64,000 nt of DNA from Guillardia theta CCMP2712 (lineage: Eukaryota > Cryptophyceae > Pyrenomonadales > Geminigeraceae): NCBI RefSeq assembly GCF_000315625.1, contig NW_005434464.1:1-64000 (forward strand). The letters are read 5' to 3'. Each line of letters starts with the position of its first letter. Position 1 is the first letter of the stretch. Made by a program: the position numbers and the translations under genes. The notes beneath the pieces were generated by a model that worked only from the letters and a program-made list of their open reading frames with translations, ran no database searches and was not told the DNA's origin. Below are positions 32,057 through 42,557 of the stretch, piece after piece.

Positions 32057-33570
32057 ATGCGCGTGCGTGAGGTCCTGACACTGTCGCTGTGCTGCTGGAC
32101 TTGTCTTGATCTAGCTTCCTCCTTCTCCCCTGTCATGTCTGTGCAGCCAGACTTTCCCTCTCCTTCCTCGTCTCAGAAGGTCGTCATATGCGGAGCCGGT
32201 GTCGTCGGCTCCTCCGTCGCCTACTTTCTTTCCAAACGAGGTGTCCCTGCCGCCATTGTCGACCGAGCTGGGCATGCATCGACTTGATGTCTTGGCGAAC
32301 TGACTTGCAAGCAGGGTTGCGCCGGCAGCAAGTGGCAAGGCCGGAGGCTTTCTTGCAAAGGATTGGAACGATGGGACTCCAATCGGTCCCCTTGCTTCTT
32401 TGAGCTTCAGCTTGCACGAAGAGCTTGCGCAGACGCTTGGGCTGGACAGCTACCGACGTCTCAGCTGCCATCAAGTGGCTGTGAGTGGACCATCTGGCTC
32501 AGAGCCCAAGAGAGTGGACGGCGTTGAATGGGTCGATATTGGAGTGCAGGGGCATGCAGTGATGGGGACGGAGAAGACCATCGCGCAAGTTCACCCGAAG
32601 CAGCTGACAGAGGCTTTGATGAAGTCGGCTCTGGATCATGGGTGCTCGTTTCACGTTGGAGTTGTACAAGAGATCAAGACGGAACTCCGCGGTGACTCGA
32701 AACATGTTGCAGGAGTCATTGTCGACTCTCAGTTTGTCCCTTGCGAGAAAGTTGTTATTGCGATGGGGCCCTGGAGCTCGCAGTGCACGCAGGGATTGAA
32801 GTTACCGCCTATGCTTGGCCAGAAATATCACAGCGTATTGATGCAGGTCCTTGAGCTCGACTCGTACAGCCGCCTGTTGACTGCTTCCCACCAGAATGAA
32901 CGAGAGCTTTCGCAAGCGATTTTTTTTCATGGTCTTGGTGACCCTGAAGTGTACCCGAGGCCCAAGGGGGAGGTGGGATGCTTTTGAATGGTCAGCTTGA
33001 TGGGTCTAAAGTCTTCCCTCAAGGTCTATGTCACTGGGTTCCCAGATACTCCAGTGGCTGTCGAGGACCTTCCTGGGCAGGAAGTGGTACGCCCGGACGT
33101 TGTAAACAGACTGACAGAGACGATGAAACTTGTGCACAAATAGAACTGATGATTACTCAGGAGTTACATGCTTTCAGGTCTCGACCGAACTCGGCCGGGC
33201 TGAAGTGACGAGGTATCAAGCTTGCTATCTCCCGGTTACTTGGCTTGTCCGATCATGGTTGCATCTGATCTTGGCCTTGCGATCAGATATCAGTTGACGG
33301 TTTGCCACTGATCGGAAAGCTTGAAGAGGTGGAGGGAGTTTACATAGCAACAGGGCACGGGTGGGTGGTGCAAGTTTGTTGGGTGACTATGGGGTTGACA
33401 TAGTGCACAGGTGCTGGGGGATCCTCAACGGCCCAGCTACAGGCCTTGTGATGAGCGAGCTGATCGTCGACGGCGTAGCCAAGTCCGTTGACATCAGCCC
33501 ATTCGACCCCAACCGCTTCAAAGTCTTCGATGACATGCATAGAGTTGGTTCGTCGGCTGATAGCTGTTAA
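32057..33570 (+). CDS. FAD-dependent oxidoreductase, D-amino-acid-oxidase fold, probably plastid targeted
   Basis: Six exons: 32057-32271, 32315-32972, 33024-33131, 33178-33234, 33287-33360, 33411-33570, about 423 aa. All joins keep frame; the donor at 33235 is the least certain. The N-terminus is signal-peptide-like (MRVREVLTLSLCCWTCLDLA) followed by ASSFSP, like the ASAFAP motif of complex-plastid import. Next come the dinucleotide-binding Rossmann motif VVICGAGVVGSSVA and the DAO-type C-terminal pieces VDGLPLIGKLEEVEGVYIATGHG and CWGILNGPATG, close to the TDA3/SPAC1F5.03c-like subgroup. The substrate is unknown. Intron 1 appears to use a GC donor. Starting at 32135 instead would drop the targeting region. 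Confidence 0.8.
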
Positions 33571-33821
33571 GACCCTGTACACGTTCTAGAGGGCAACAAA
33601 GAGGTACCGCTGCCTTGTATCATGACAGATAGAATCAAATTGTGTTGAGAGTGAGCACTGCGCATTACCGCTGTGTAGGATGTTCATTATCAATTTGTAT
33701 GTTCATTTTCAGGATGATAACGATCATTTTCAGGACTAGAACCTTACTTCGTTCAGAAAAGATATTTTGGAATACCCCCTATGCATATCTCCTTTGTCGC
33801 AATAAAAAGAGATCTCAATAA

Positions 33822-34532
33822 TCAAGCTAACACAGCTTTTCCTCCAGCATCCCCGATTTGTTTGATGAATTTTTCTCCATCAGCCTTGGTGACCTTGGCC
33901 AAAAGAACTGAAGGAACCTTCTCGACCATGTCTTTGCTTTCCTTAAGCCCCAGTCCTGTGATGGCACGGATCTCCTTAATCACCTTCAGCTTATCCGCAG
34001 CATTGAAAGATTCAAGTTTGAGCTCGAAATCAGTCTTTTCCTGCGCTGGAGCCGCTGCTGCTGCTGGGGCAGCTGCAGGTGCAGGTGCAGCTGCTGGAGC
34101 TGCACCCATTGGGTAGCCAGCGCCAGGCATACCCATGCCCATCATGCCATCTGGAACTCCAAGCTCCTTCTTCAAAATATCCATGAGATCCTTGCTTTCA
34201 AGCATGTTGAGAGAGAGGATTTGCTTTGCCAAGTCCACAATCTGAAGGATACATTTAGACGAACCAAACTAGCAACAGATAAATCACCTTCTGTGGAGGT
34301 TCCTTGTCGAGGGTAGCCATCAGATCGGGCATCTTCTTCTCAGAATCATCGAAAGAGGGCCTAGTACTGTGGATGGAGCGCCTGGTGGCAGAAGAAAAAG
34401 CAGCTCTGGTGCAAGAAAGCGTCGTCAACAAGGAGACCACAAAGATTCCCCAAAAAACACCAACCTTCTTTCTACATGCGACAAGCAGGCAGAAGCGCCG
34501 CGCAAGAGATGCCTTGCTCGTCCACCAAACAT
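33822..34532 (-). CDS. MRPL12: Mitochondrial large-subunit ribosomal protein bL12m (L7/L12)
   Basis: Three exons on the minus strand, 34532-34483, 34405-34288 and 34241-33822, about 195 aa, with introns of 77 and 46 bp. The N-terminus is rich in Arg/Ser/Ala with few acids (MFGGRARHLLRGASACL), typical of a mitochondrial presequence. The mature part follows the L7/L12 order: N-terminal dimerisation region (VDLAKQILSLNMLESKDLMD), an Ala/Pro/Gly hinge, then the C-terminal domain (KLKVIKEIRAITGLGLKESK) that contacts translation factors. It forms the flexible ribosomal stalk with uL10 and uL11. It lies tail to tail with the oxidoreductase. The first exon is inferred from splice fit, since no ATG lies in the frame of exon 2 upstream. 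Confidence 0.9.
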
Positions 34533-36077
34533 ACTATTAATTTCCTGCGCAGGATATGTTAGAAGAGCCTTCACTGATTAAAGACAGCAGGTATTGGAAG
34601 TGTATGCAACGACAACGTTATAAAGATCAGTTCACACTCTATTACGAGATGATAGACATATCTTGCTTGCAAGCATCAAACCGGGAGAGATTCTTTGGCT
34701 GAACGAAATAGTACTGTCTTAACTTTGTCGTCTACTATTTTCAGAAGACAAGAGAAAGTGAGCAAGCCAGAAGGGATCACAATCAACAGAGTGAACCTCA
34801 GAAACCATATCAAAATAATCAAGATCCTAGCAGGGGTACTTCAGGGAGCATCAGCATGCTCACAATGATACTGTTTCAGGACATGCGCACGAGAGTTGCG
34901 GATATTCAACTTGAGAAATCGAATAGTCAAGAAAGCAGTGGACAAGCACGGGAAACAGAGACAAGAAGAAAACTGAGCGTTATCTTCATGACGTCACTGG
35001 GGGCCATGCTCGCATAATCTAGGAGGAGAACGAGGAGAGTGGAAAAATCGTGCATGCCTGCAGCCGACGAGGACGCAGCGGCAGGCGCGTGAGGGCAACA
35101 GGTGAATGCCCTCGGCGGAAAACGTCATTGAATATATATTTTTCAATACTTGATGCAAATCTTTGGATAGTATTTGAAATTTAAAAACAAATAAATAGAA
35201 AACTGCCAAATATATTCAGAGCCATAGATCTTGCGAACTTTGTGGATTTCGGGGTACCTCTCCCCTCGAACACTCTTCTGAAACAGTATTGAATATAGAG
35301 AAGGTATTATGTTAATCTATATATCATGGTACAGTTTCATGGGTGTCTTATCACCCCCGTAGAACGTAAGCCGACAACCCACCCCACCTTTTTGAGCGCA
35401 TGCTCACGTCACCCACCGGTACTAACATCAGGATATCGTGCAGGTCAGGTGGGTGGGTGCTCAACCCCTATCTTGTATAACCCCGAATGGAAAAGGTATT
35501 TAGACCGGTACAGCATAGATCCAGATTCGTCCCATCTAATTTTCAAATTTGGTCATAATTTTTGAATGTCTCTCTATCAAATTTACGGCTTGAGATCTGT
35601 TTTGAAAAATCCCCGTCATAACCGTCACCGTTACGGGAGAAGGGGCGCAAGAGTCATTGTAACGGTTGAAATAAAAACATGTCTCAAACCTTCGAGCCTG
35701 CCTCGGGGCTTCCCCGAGTTCACTGAAGATCTGAGGCGAACCCGGAGGATCTTTCCACGACACCAATCGCCCCATGGCAGGAGGAGCCGCGCATTGCTTT
35801 GCAGATAGAGAGAATGAGAAGAGGGTGGAAGAAGGTAGGAGGGTGAAGCAATGATTTTATACAAAGATGAGGACAAGGACAAGAGCATGATGAGGGAGAA
35901 GGTCACAGTACTATCAGTACCATCAAGGATAGGACATTCGAGTCTCCGTGCTACAAATGATGTAGAAAGATATGATCCCCATGTTTTTTTCATCTACGAT
36001 GCCTGCGATCGGAAGATATTTTTCTGCAAATTTTTTTACCTTTCATGTTTTCTGACTGGTATTGTTGCAGAGATAAG
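34533..36077. promoter_or_regulatory. Divergent intergenic region of 1.5 kb
   Basis: No gene-like open frame. AT-rich around 35120-35220. A cluster of CACCCCC, CCACCCCACC, GGTGGGTGGG and ACCCCTATC motifs lies at 35340-35480, resembling blocks in other 5' flanks. A pyrimidine tract ending TTGTTGCAG at 36070 looks like a splice acceptor, so a 5' non-coding exon of the next gene may lie in this interval. Confidence 0.35.
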
Positions 36078-38087
36078 ATGAAGGAGGAGGGGAGGGAGGA
36101 GGGAGGTACAAAGGAGCTGGTCGTCAATGTCAGCTCCTGTCAATATCAAATTATCAGAACGTGTGCAGAGAAGATGGGTTGGCGACATATAGAAGATTCA
36201 CTTTATACATCTGATGATCGCGCACATTATCAACTGTATTGGTCTGATCGATCTATAACGAGAACACGGATGAAAAAGCTTGCATGTGAACAAACAGCGA
36301 ACCATTTCCCCGGCATGGTTTGTCTGACATCCAAAAGCCAACTCGCAGCAAACCTTGCAAAGATGCAGAGAGTTTGCCCTGAGGAATATGATTTCGTTCC
36401 GAGGACCTGGGTGCTCCCTGACGAGTACGCAGCCTTCCGACAAGATTTCAAGAAGATGAGAAGCCAAGAGAACGACGAGATGATGTTCATCGTGAAACCA
36501 GAGAGAGGATGCCAGGGCAAGGACATCTTTCTGACCAAAACTGCGGACGAAGAAGCCATCGAAAGTGCTTTCTGGAACCTTGGAGACGCGCTCGTTGTGC
36601 AAGAGTACATTCAAGATCCTCTCCTCGCAGACGGCCACAAGTTCGACCTCCGACTGTACGTGCTGGTCACATGCTGTGATCCCCTTAGAATCTACCTCTA
36701 CAAGGATGGCCTTGTACGATTCTGTACTGAGCCGTATGAGATAGCGAACCAAGCGAACAAGGATTGGCACTACATGCATCTGACTAACTACTCTCTGAAC
36801 AAGAACAACACCCTCCGATTCCTAGAGAGCAAAGACCCGCAGGACGCGAAGCAGGGATCGAAGCGAAGGCTCTCTATCTTCTTCGAGCATCTTAGGGAAG
36901 GCGGTCACGACGTTGATGCCTTATGGCTCCGGCTAGAGGAGCTCACAGTGAAGGCGCTGATAGCCGTTCAGCCACTTCTCGCTCACTTCCATCAGATGTG
37001 CAGACCCTCCGACAAGTTTGGGGACAGAAGCTTCGAGCTACTTGGCATGGACGTTCTGGTGGACAGAAACTTGAAGCCATGGCTGCTCGAGTTTAACCAC
37101 TCTCCCTCCTTTCACTGTGAGCACGTGGTAGACCAGCTCGTCAAGGAGCCGCTGGTCTCCGACACGTTTCGCATTCTCAACGCAAAGCTGGAATATAGGA
37201 AGAGGATGAAAATGAGACGCGAGGATGTTTCGGATGAAGAGATGAGTGGAGATGACTACCAAATCCTTCATAAGATGCAGCGAGCGATGGGTGGACACGA
37301 GGAGTCGTCCGACTTGATTCGAGCGAGTGTGAAGGAGTTCGATATGGACCGCCCACGCTTCGAACCCCCTTTCACCGAGAGGTACATGTGGGTGGGCAGG
37401 AGCGAGGAAGAGACGAAGGACTGGCAGCAAGCGGAGGAGGAAAATGACCTGCGGAACAGCGGCAACTTTGTCAGATGCTTCCCTCCTGCCAGGGAAGGCA
37501 ATGAGACGCTGGAACTCAAATTTGAGCAGCTGTCCAAGGTAGCGCATCAGTGCCACCAAAAGCTGCTGGCAAGAGAACAAGAGAATCTTTCCGACATCGA
37601 CGAGAATGAGATGTTTCTGAGTGACTCTTCTGACTGCGATTCTGTTGCTGCCCTTCATCCCTTGCAAGAGGATGTAAAGGAGGACGACACCAGCGAAGGG
37701 AGGAACAGGAAGGAAGATGCTTCTGCAGACGCTCTACAGGGCTGGAAATTGTTCTTCATGAGGAACGTGTCCTTCTTCTTCACCATTGGGATTCCGTTCC
37801 CTCCTTTGATGATCCTTTTCTTTCTCGTGGTTAGAAATCTCAAGCTCGTGGACCAAGAAGCCGTCCTTTGGTGCGGAGTCAGCAAGGTGGTGCTCTGGTT
37901 TCAGATCCCGCTGGCAGCGCTCGTTCTATTCGCGTACTTGTACATGGAGTACCTAACGGCAGAGATCATGAGCGGAAAGAACAGCATTCCCTTCGATGAG
38001 TACATCGAGAAGCTGCGCAGAGAGGAGGGGGCGAAAGCCCAACAGCCTCCTCCAACCTCCCATTACTGCGGGGGCAAATTTTCATGA
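36078..38087 (+). CDS. Tubulin tyrosine ligase-like (TTLL) protein with two C-terminal membrane helices
   Basis: 669 codons in one exon from the ATG at 36078, just after a likely splice acceptor. The TTL domain occupies about residues 20-370. Visible ATP-grasp motifs are FIVKPERGCQGKDIFLT, VVQEYIQDPLLADGHKFDLR, LRLYVL, WHYMHLTNYSLNK and ELLGMDVLVDRNLKPWLLEF, in the order of TTLL polyglutamylases. Such enzymes add glutamate to tubulin tails in cilia and the cytoskeleton. An acidic region follows. The C-terminus has two hydrophobic helices (about residues 570-600 and 605-635: PFPPLMILFFLVV and VVLWFQIPLAALVLFAYLY), which is unusual for the family. The substrate cannot be told from sequence alone. 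Confidence 0.88.
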   Translation: MKEEGREEGGTKELVVNVSSCQYQIIRTCAEKMGWRHIEDSLYTSDDRAHYQLYWSDRSITRTRMKKLACEQTANHFPGMVCLTSKSQLAANLAKMQRVCPEEYDFVPRTWVLPDEYAAFRQDFKKMRSQENDEMMFIVKPERGCQGKDIFLTKTADEEAIESAFWNLGDALVVQEYIQDPLLADGHKFDLRLYVLVTCCDPLRIYLYKDGLVRFCTEPYEIANQANKDWHYMHLTNYSLNKNNTLRFLESKDPQDAKQGSKRRLSIFFEHLREGGHDVDALWLRLEELTVKALIAVQPLLAHFHQMCRPSDKFGDRSFELLGMDVLVDRNLKPWLLEFNHSPSFHCEHVVDQLVKEPLVSDTFRILNAKLEYRKRMKMRREDVSDEEMSGDDYQILHKMQRAMGGHEESSDLIRASVKEFDMDRPRFEPPFTERYMWVGRSEEETKDWQQAEEENDLRNSGNFVRCFPPAREGNETLELKFEQLSKVAHQCHQKLLAREQENLSDIDENEMFLSDSSDCDSVAALHPLQEDVKEDDTSEGRNRKEDASADALQGWKLFFMRNVSFFFTIGIPFPPLMILFFLVVRNLKLVDQEAVLWCGVSKVVLWFQIPLAALVLFAYLYMEYLTAEIMSGKNSIPFDEYIEKLRREEGAKAQQPPPTSHYCGGKFS

Positions 38088-38123
38088 TGTAAAGATTGTA
38101 TAATCAGGAAGGACTTGAAATTG

Positions 38124-38201
38124 TACGGGTCTAGGAATGAGTATCGATGTACGAGTCTAGGAATGGGTATCTATATACGAGTCTAGGAATGGGTATCTAT
38201 G
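38124..38201. repeat. Three tandem 26-bp units in the 3' flank of the TTLL gene
   Basis: Units at 38124, 38150 and 38176 share the core GTCTAGGAATG with a few substitutions. They fill the gap between two convergent genes; the third unit reaches the stop codon region of the HEAT-repeat gene. Confidence 0.9.
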
Positions 38202-39207
38202 TGGTCTGTTTGTGCTTCATCTGGCGAACCTGCGGGCGCTTGTGAGTACGATGGAAGAGGATGAGGGGGAGCAAGGAGGGGGGAGAGAGAACCTTGGCTT
38301 CGATGTCCCTCACGAGCTCGAACTTGGAGAATGAAACGAGCGCATTGATTGCCGCTCTTCTCACCTTTTCATCTGTCTCGTTTCCTGCGATGTCAGCTAT
38401 GCAGATGGTGGTGCGAAGGTCATTCTCCTCAGCTATGGCTGCCAGTGCTTGAATACCCGCGATCCGCAGCTCGGGCGAGTGCTTGAAGCTCGGCTCAACA
38501 GGGCGCATGGATCGGTAGTGGAGGCCATGCACCTTCGGGTGAGGGTAGGAAGCGTCTCCTGGGTTCGTCGGATCCTTTCTGCAGTGTCCATTAAGTTGAG
38601 CGACGATTGCTTGGATGACAGTCCTGTCTCCCCTGCGAGCCACGTGGACGAGGAGGTCCAGAGCGGCAAGTCGGACGTGCAAGTCGCTGTCTTGCAGGTG
38701 GATAATCGCCTTCGACACCACCATTGGCTGCCCAATGGGCGCGCGTGCCTTGAGATCCTGCATGGCTCTCACCCGCCTAGCTGGTTCGGGATCTTCTGTG
38801 GTTGTAAGACCCTTGAGGAGGCTGCCTGAAATGTCTGGCCGGCCTTCACAGATTCCTTCAACTTCCCTTCTCATCCAGTCCTCTTGCCTTCTCGTCTCTT
38901 CATGTTTCCTCTCTCGCCCTTCCTGACTCTCTCCTCCTCTCCCCCCTCCCTCCTCTCCTCTCCCTCGACTTCTCCTGCTCTCTCCAGCTACCCCTGCTCT
39001 AATCGCTGTCTTGTGCATCATGTCCGTTGAACTCCGTTTTCCCTTCTTTCTTTCTTTTTTTCTTTTACGCATTCTTTTTTTCCGAAAGGGCATCATGATC
39101 TCTCCGCCGCTCTTCGCGCTCTTCTCGGTAGGTCTGAGGGAGGGAGGAAGAGAGTATGCGAGGATGGCGCGAAAAATTCCTCCTCTCGCTCCTCTCGCTA
39201 CAGTCAT
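38197..39207 (-). CDS. HEAT/armadillo-repeat protein, about 336 aa
   Basis: One open frame without introns. The C-terminal two thirds show helical HEAT-like units: VVSKAIIHLQDSDLHVRLAA, LRIAGIQALAAIAEENDLR and DEKVRRAAINALVSFSKFE. The N-terminal ~110 residues are very Arg/Lys/Glu/Gly-rich low complexity. It was not assigned to a named family; HEAT repeats form protein-binding scaffolds. The ATG at 39207 overlaps the proposed start of the divergent gene on the other strand, so a start further in (for example the ATG near 39095) is possible. Confidence 0.55.
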   Translation of the reverse strand: MTVARGARGGIFRAILAYSLPPSLRPTEKSAKSGGEIMMPFRKKRMRKRKKERKKGKRSSTDMMHKTAIRAGVAGESRRSRGRGEEGGGRGGESQEGRERKHEETRRQEDWMRREVEGICEGRPDISGSLLKGLTTTEDPEPARRVRAMQDLKARAPIGQPMVVSKAIIHLQDSDLHVRLAALDLLVHVARRGDRTVIQAIVAQLNGHCRKDPTNPGDASYPHPKVHGLHYRSMRPVEPSFKHSPELRIAGIQALAAIAEENDLRTTICIADIAGNETDEKVRRAAINALVSFSKFELVRDIEAKVLSPPSLLPLILFHRTHKRPQVRQMKHKQTT

Positions 39208-39900
39208 GCTCCTCCCACAACGACGCTCCTTCTCCTCCTTCCAACCCCAACACCTCGTTACTTCTTCACTGACTTTACTTCCTCCTCCTCACTTCCTTTC
39301 TTCTCTTGTCTATTCATCTCTGGTGTGCCCTCTCTTCTATATTTTCCCACTGGTGTCTGCACGTTTCTTATCACCATATCTCACCATATCTCATCCTACC
39401 ATATGTTATGATCGTGTCTCACTCAATTACTCGCACGAGCACTTGTCAAGATCCTTTATCGTGTTTCATCACGATCAAGGGAGTGCTTCATCGTTCTTTT
39501 TGATTGTTTGCATGTCAATCCACTGCATTCAAAACCTCGTTGTGCTGACTGTCTCCCCAGTTCACTCAGCAGCGTGACGCCGTCTATCCCAATGTGCCGG
39601 GAGCTTACTACTGGACTGAGGTCTACTCTCTACCCCCTGCCCCTGCCCCTGCCCTTGCTCCCTTTCATCCTAGGGCTCATCGTTCTCATCTTCCTGACCT
39701 TGGAGCTGCAGGACAACTTCTACAACGGTCCCATGAGAGGATGGGGCAGAGATACACAGCACGAGGCAGGCATCCCTATCGATGCAAAGGCCGTCCAGCC
39801 AAACTCTGTGTACAACGACTACGGCGTGCCAATGATTGGAGCCTTTGCTCCTGTCAACACCTACGTCTACGAGCCGAACTGGCACCCTGACGCTATCTGA
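39206..39900 (+). CDS. Small mitochondrial-type protein of unknown function, about 99 aa
   Basis: Three exons, 39206-39256, 39561-39620 and 39712-39900, all joining in phase 0 with GT-AG introns. The first exon encodes MLLPQRRSFSSFQPQHL, which resembles a mitochondrial presequence. The mature part is Tyr/Asn/Pro-rich (VPGAYYWTE, DNFYNGPMRGWG, NSVYNDYGVPMIGAF) and ends EPNWHPDAI. No family was recognised. The two downstream exons are better supported than the first. The first intron is about 304 bp, longer than usual here, so another exon could be hidden in it. Confidence 0.5.
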
Positions 39901-40392
39901 GGATTCTTGCTCCAGCAAGCAGAGGAATGAAGTTGCTACGTGTGAACACTCTTAGACACAAGGCGGCCTCGACTCGATGGTCTTTAACGACAAGCACCCA
40001 AACATGCTCCGCTGCCATGGCACTTAAAGATGCCTGCTCTCAATCCGATGCTTCACCACAGCCCGACCTTCACTATGCTCCATTGCCTTCCAACCATCCT
40101 TCACATGACCTAGCTTCATTGGCCACGAAGTGCATGAGCGATAACGTGGCAGAGAGCTCCAAACACAACATTTCTATTTACATCTACACACACACATTCT
40201 CATTTCTGAGGACACCCATACAACGTGGACTGAGTGTACGAAGGTACTCCGAGCTGCAAGATGATGTTTTGAAGAGTCCTGAAAGAAAGTCAAACTTATG
40301 TCTCGTCCGTCGCACATCTTCCTCCTCTCAACCTCCTTCTCCTCTTCAGTCCTCTCCTGCCAAATACTTGCTCCCTCTGCCCTCTCCATCAC
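39901..40392. other. Intergenic spacer
   Basis: Contains a short ACACACAC run near 40188. No coding or RNA feature was recognised. Confidence 0.4.
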
Positions 40393-41020
40393 TCACTGAT
40401 AGTTGGAGCCACCGTCGCAGGTGCTCAGGATGAAGGGGCTGATGATGAAGGCTTTCAAAGTAGTCTCATTCTTGGAGGAGGAGAAGATGGCAAAGTTCAG
40501 CTTGTCTGTGTATTTGACCATCCTGCTTCCCGCTGGTCGGTGTTCACCCTGCACAAGCACGCATGGTAGTGTTCCAGCAGCGCTCGGGCCTAAGAGAGCA
40601 GCTGCGCTACAGGAGTAGAAAGAGGAGGAGAAAGATCCCTCGAGCAGGTCAGGCGGAGAGATGCTGACGAGAGAAAACCTTCCGTCGTATCCTCCACTGC
40701 TGGACGCATTGAACACACGTGTTTTGAGGGCGTTGAGGGTAACTGACGCTGCAATGGCTGTCTATCCATCACTATCACAACCATCAAGTGAGATCGACTT
40801 ACGAATCGTCCACTGCAAGGCACAGCAAGGCTGACCTGCCATGGTGATCATGAGCTGATATGAGACAGGAATGTCGCCTCCTACCGCAGCTTCCACAATC
40901 TTCTCTGCACGACATGTCTTGGTAGAAAGTTCCACAACCAGCAGTGCCAACTGCCCCTGCTCCACTGACGAGCATCAACAACACTGCAGCTAGTTTATCC
41001 AATTTTTCAGTCGTCTTCAT
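40393..41020 (-). CDS. Small secreted or membrane-type protein of unknown function, about 162 aa
   Basis: Three exons on the minus strand, 41020-40970, 40917-40836 and 40748-40393, all joining in frame with GT-AG introns of 52 and 87 bp. The N-terminus has a basic start and a hydrophobic core (KLDKLAAVLLML) like a signal peptide or anchor. The body is Ser-rich (SVTLNALKTRVFNASSSGG, LLEGSFSSSFYSC) with several Cys. No family was recognised. The start could be any of the in-frame ATGs in the GAAGAT repeat upstream. Confidence 0.45.
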
Positions 41021-41066
41021 CTTCATCTTCATCTTCATCTTCATCTTCATCGTCATCTTCATCTTC
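41017..41066. repeat. (TTCATC)n hexanucleotide array
   Basis: About eight units at the 5' end of the minus-strand gene. If translated it gives alternating Met-Lys. Confidence 0.85.
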
Positions 41067-41149
41067 TTTGCTCCCTCCCTCCCTTCGCACGTCCTTACAC
41101 ACAATTCCCGACAGCCATCGTCGTCAGGCCAACCCCACCCCCATGTATG

Positions 41150-41366
41150 TTCATTCAATTGAACACTACCCTCTCTTAGATCACTACCCCAGAGGCACAA
41201 GACTACCCCTGACATTCAAGTTTGAACCCCCGTTCATAGGGTAATTGATCTTAGGGGAACCCCGTGTAATCAGTACCCTACCCCGCATTTTCCATTTTCG
41301 TTGGCCACGTTCATTCCCACCCCCCTATCGGTCCTCACCTACCCCCATATCCAGCCTGACAACAGC
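41150..41366 (+). promoter_or_regulatory. TACCCC-rich 5' flank of uL11m
   Basis: ACTACCCTC, ACTACCCCAG, GACTACCCCTG, AGTACCCTACCCCGC and CCTACCCCCAT occur within 200 bp upstream of the ATG at 41367. The density and position suggest a promoter-related motif; that is inference. Confidence 0.35.
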
Positions 41367-42490
41367 ATGGCGTCCAAGGGAGGAGCGGCGGCGGCGGCGG
41401 CGGGTCCTCGGGTAGTGACTGGCATGATCCGGCTGACAGTCCCAGCGGGAAAGGCAACTCCTTCTCCTCCCATCGGTCCAGCTCTAGGTTCGTTCTCCTC
41501 CTCTATCTCCTCCTCCTCCCTCTTCCCCCATCCTCGTCTCCCCCATTTCTTTCCGCCCCTTGCTCTGTTTCCACATTCTCCTGCCTTCCAGGCTACTGTA
41601 CTGCATCTCCCCTTTGCTCAGCTCTCTCATATTCTTGATGCCTGCCGATTGCATCACCTTGCACATCAGCCATTCACATCCTTTCCATCCCCATCCCCAT
41701 CCTCGTGCCAGGCCCCCATCGCATTCCCCACCAGATCTTTCAACTGAACACTTTCTCTGCTGCTTCTCTCTCTCACCTTCCTCCTCTCTGACGCCATCTC
41801 CTTCTCCATTGTTATTCGGTTCATCTGCCCTCAAACTTAAAACGACATCCTCCTCTTCCTCAGGATCTACTGCTTCTGTCCTCCTACCTTTCTCTCTCCT
41901 TCTCCCTTCTTCCGTCTTCAACCTCCATTACCCTCCCTTGCTGTCTAGTGCGCTTGCTCAAACTCTCCTGCTGCTGCTCACTGCGCTCTCTCCTCAATTC
42001 TCTGCTTACAACCTAAACATCCTCGTCCCGTCCGGTCTCTCCTCCATGAAACGATGCTTCCATCCCGCCTATCAGCTGCCGTGCATGTTCAAGTGTCTGC
42101 TCCTCTTGTCTTGCAGTCCTTCGCGACGTCACGTTGAGGTTGGCAGGTCAGAAGGGTCTCAACCTGATGGAGTTCTGCAAGTCTTTCAACGAGAAGACCA
42201 AAGGCATCATCGACAATACTCCCGTCCCCGTTGAGATCACTGCCTACAGCGACCGCACCTTCGAATACTTCATCAAGACCCCGCAAACTAGCTACTTCCT
42301 CAAGAAGGCTGCTGGTATAGCCAAGGGCGCCGACCAGGCCGGCCGCTCCTTCGTGGGCGAGATCTCGGTCAAGAAGATCTATGAGATTGCCAAGATCAAG
42401 CAGCAAGACAAGCAGTTCATCTCCCTCGAGCACTGGTGCTCGCAGATCATGGCGAGTGCCAAGAGCATGGGTTTGAAGGTCGTGAGGTAA
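41367..42490 (+). CDS. MRPL11: Ribosomal protein uL11, bacterial type, probably mitochondrial
   Basis: Exons 41367-41487 and 42147-42490, about 154 aa. The intron is 659 bp and pyrimidine-rich, and joins as [22 protein letters not shown]. Family landmarks are IRLTVPAGKATPSPPIGPALG, TPVPVEITAYSDRTFEYFIKTP, SYFLKKAAG and a C-terminal IMASAKSMGLKV, all of bacterial L11 type. The protein binds 23S-type rRNA at the GTPase centre and supports the L7/L12 stalk. The N-terminus is short and Ala-rich without an obvious presequence. Mitochondrial assignment is inferred because red-lineage plastids usually encode rpl11 themselves. The stop is 67 bp from the end of PAT1 on the other strand. Confidence 0.9.
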
Positions 42491-42557
42491 ATCACGGTAA
42501 ACAGATTTCATGAGCAAAGACCCTTCTCTCCTCCTCCTCCTCCTCCTCCTCCTTCAT

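Noticed and set aside
36198-37667. Long minus-strand open frames within the TTLL gene
   Set aside because: Antisense shadows; the plus strand has conserved TTL motifs throughout.
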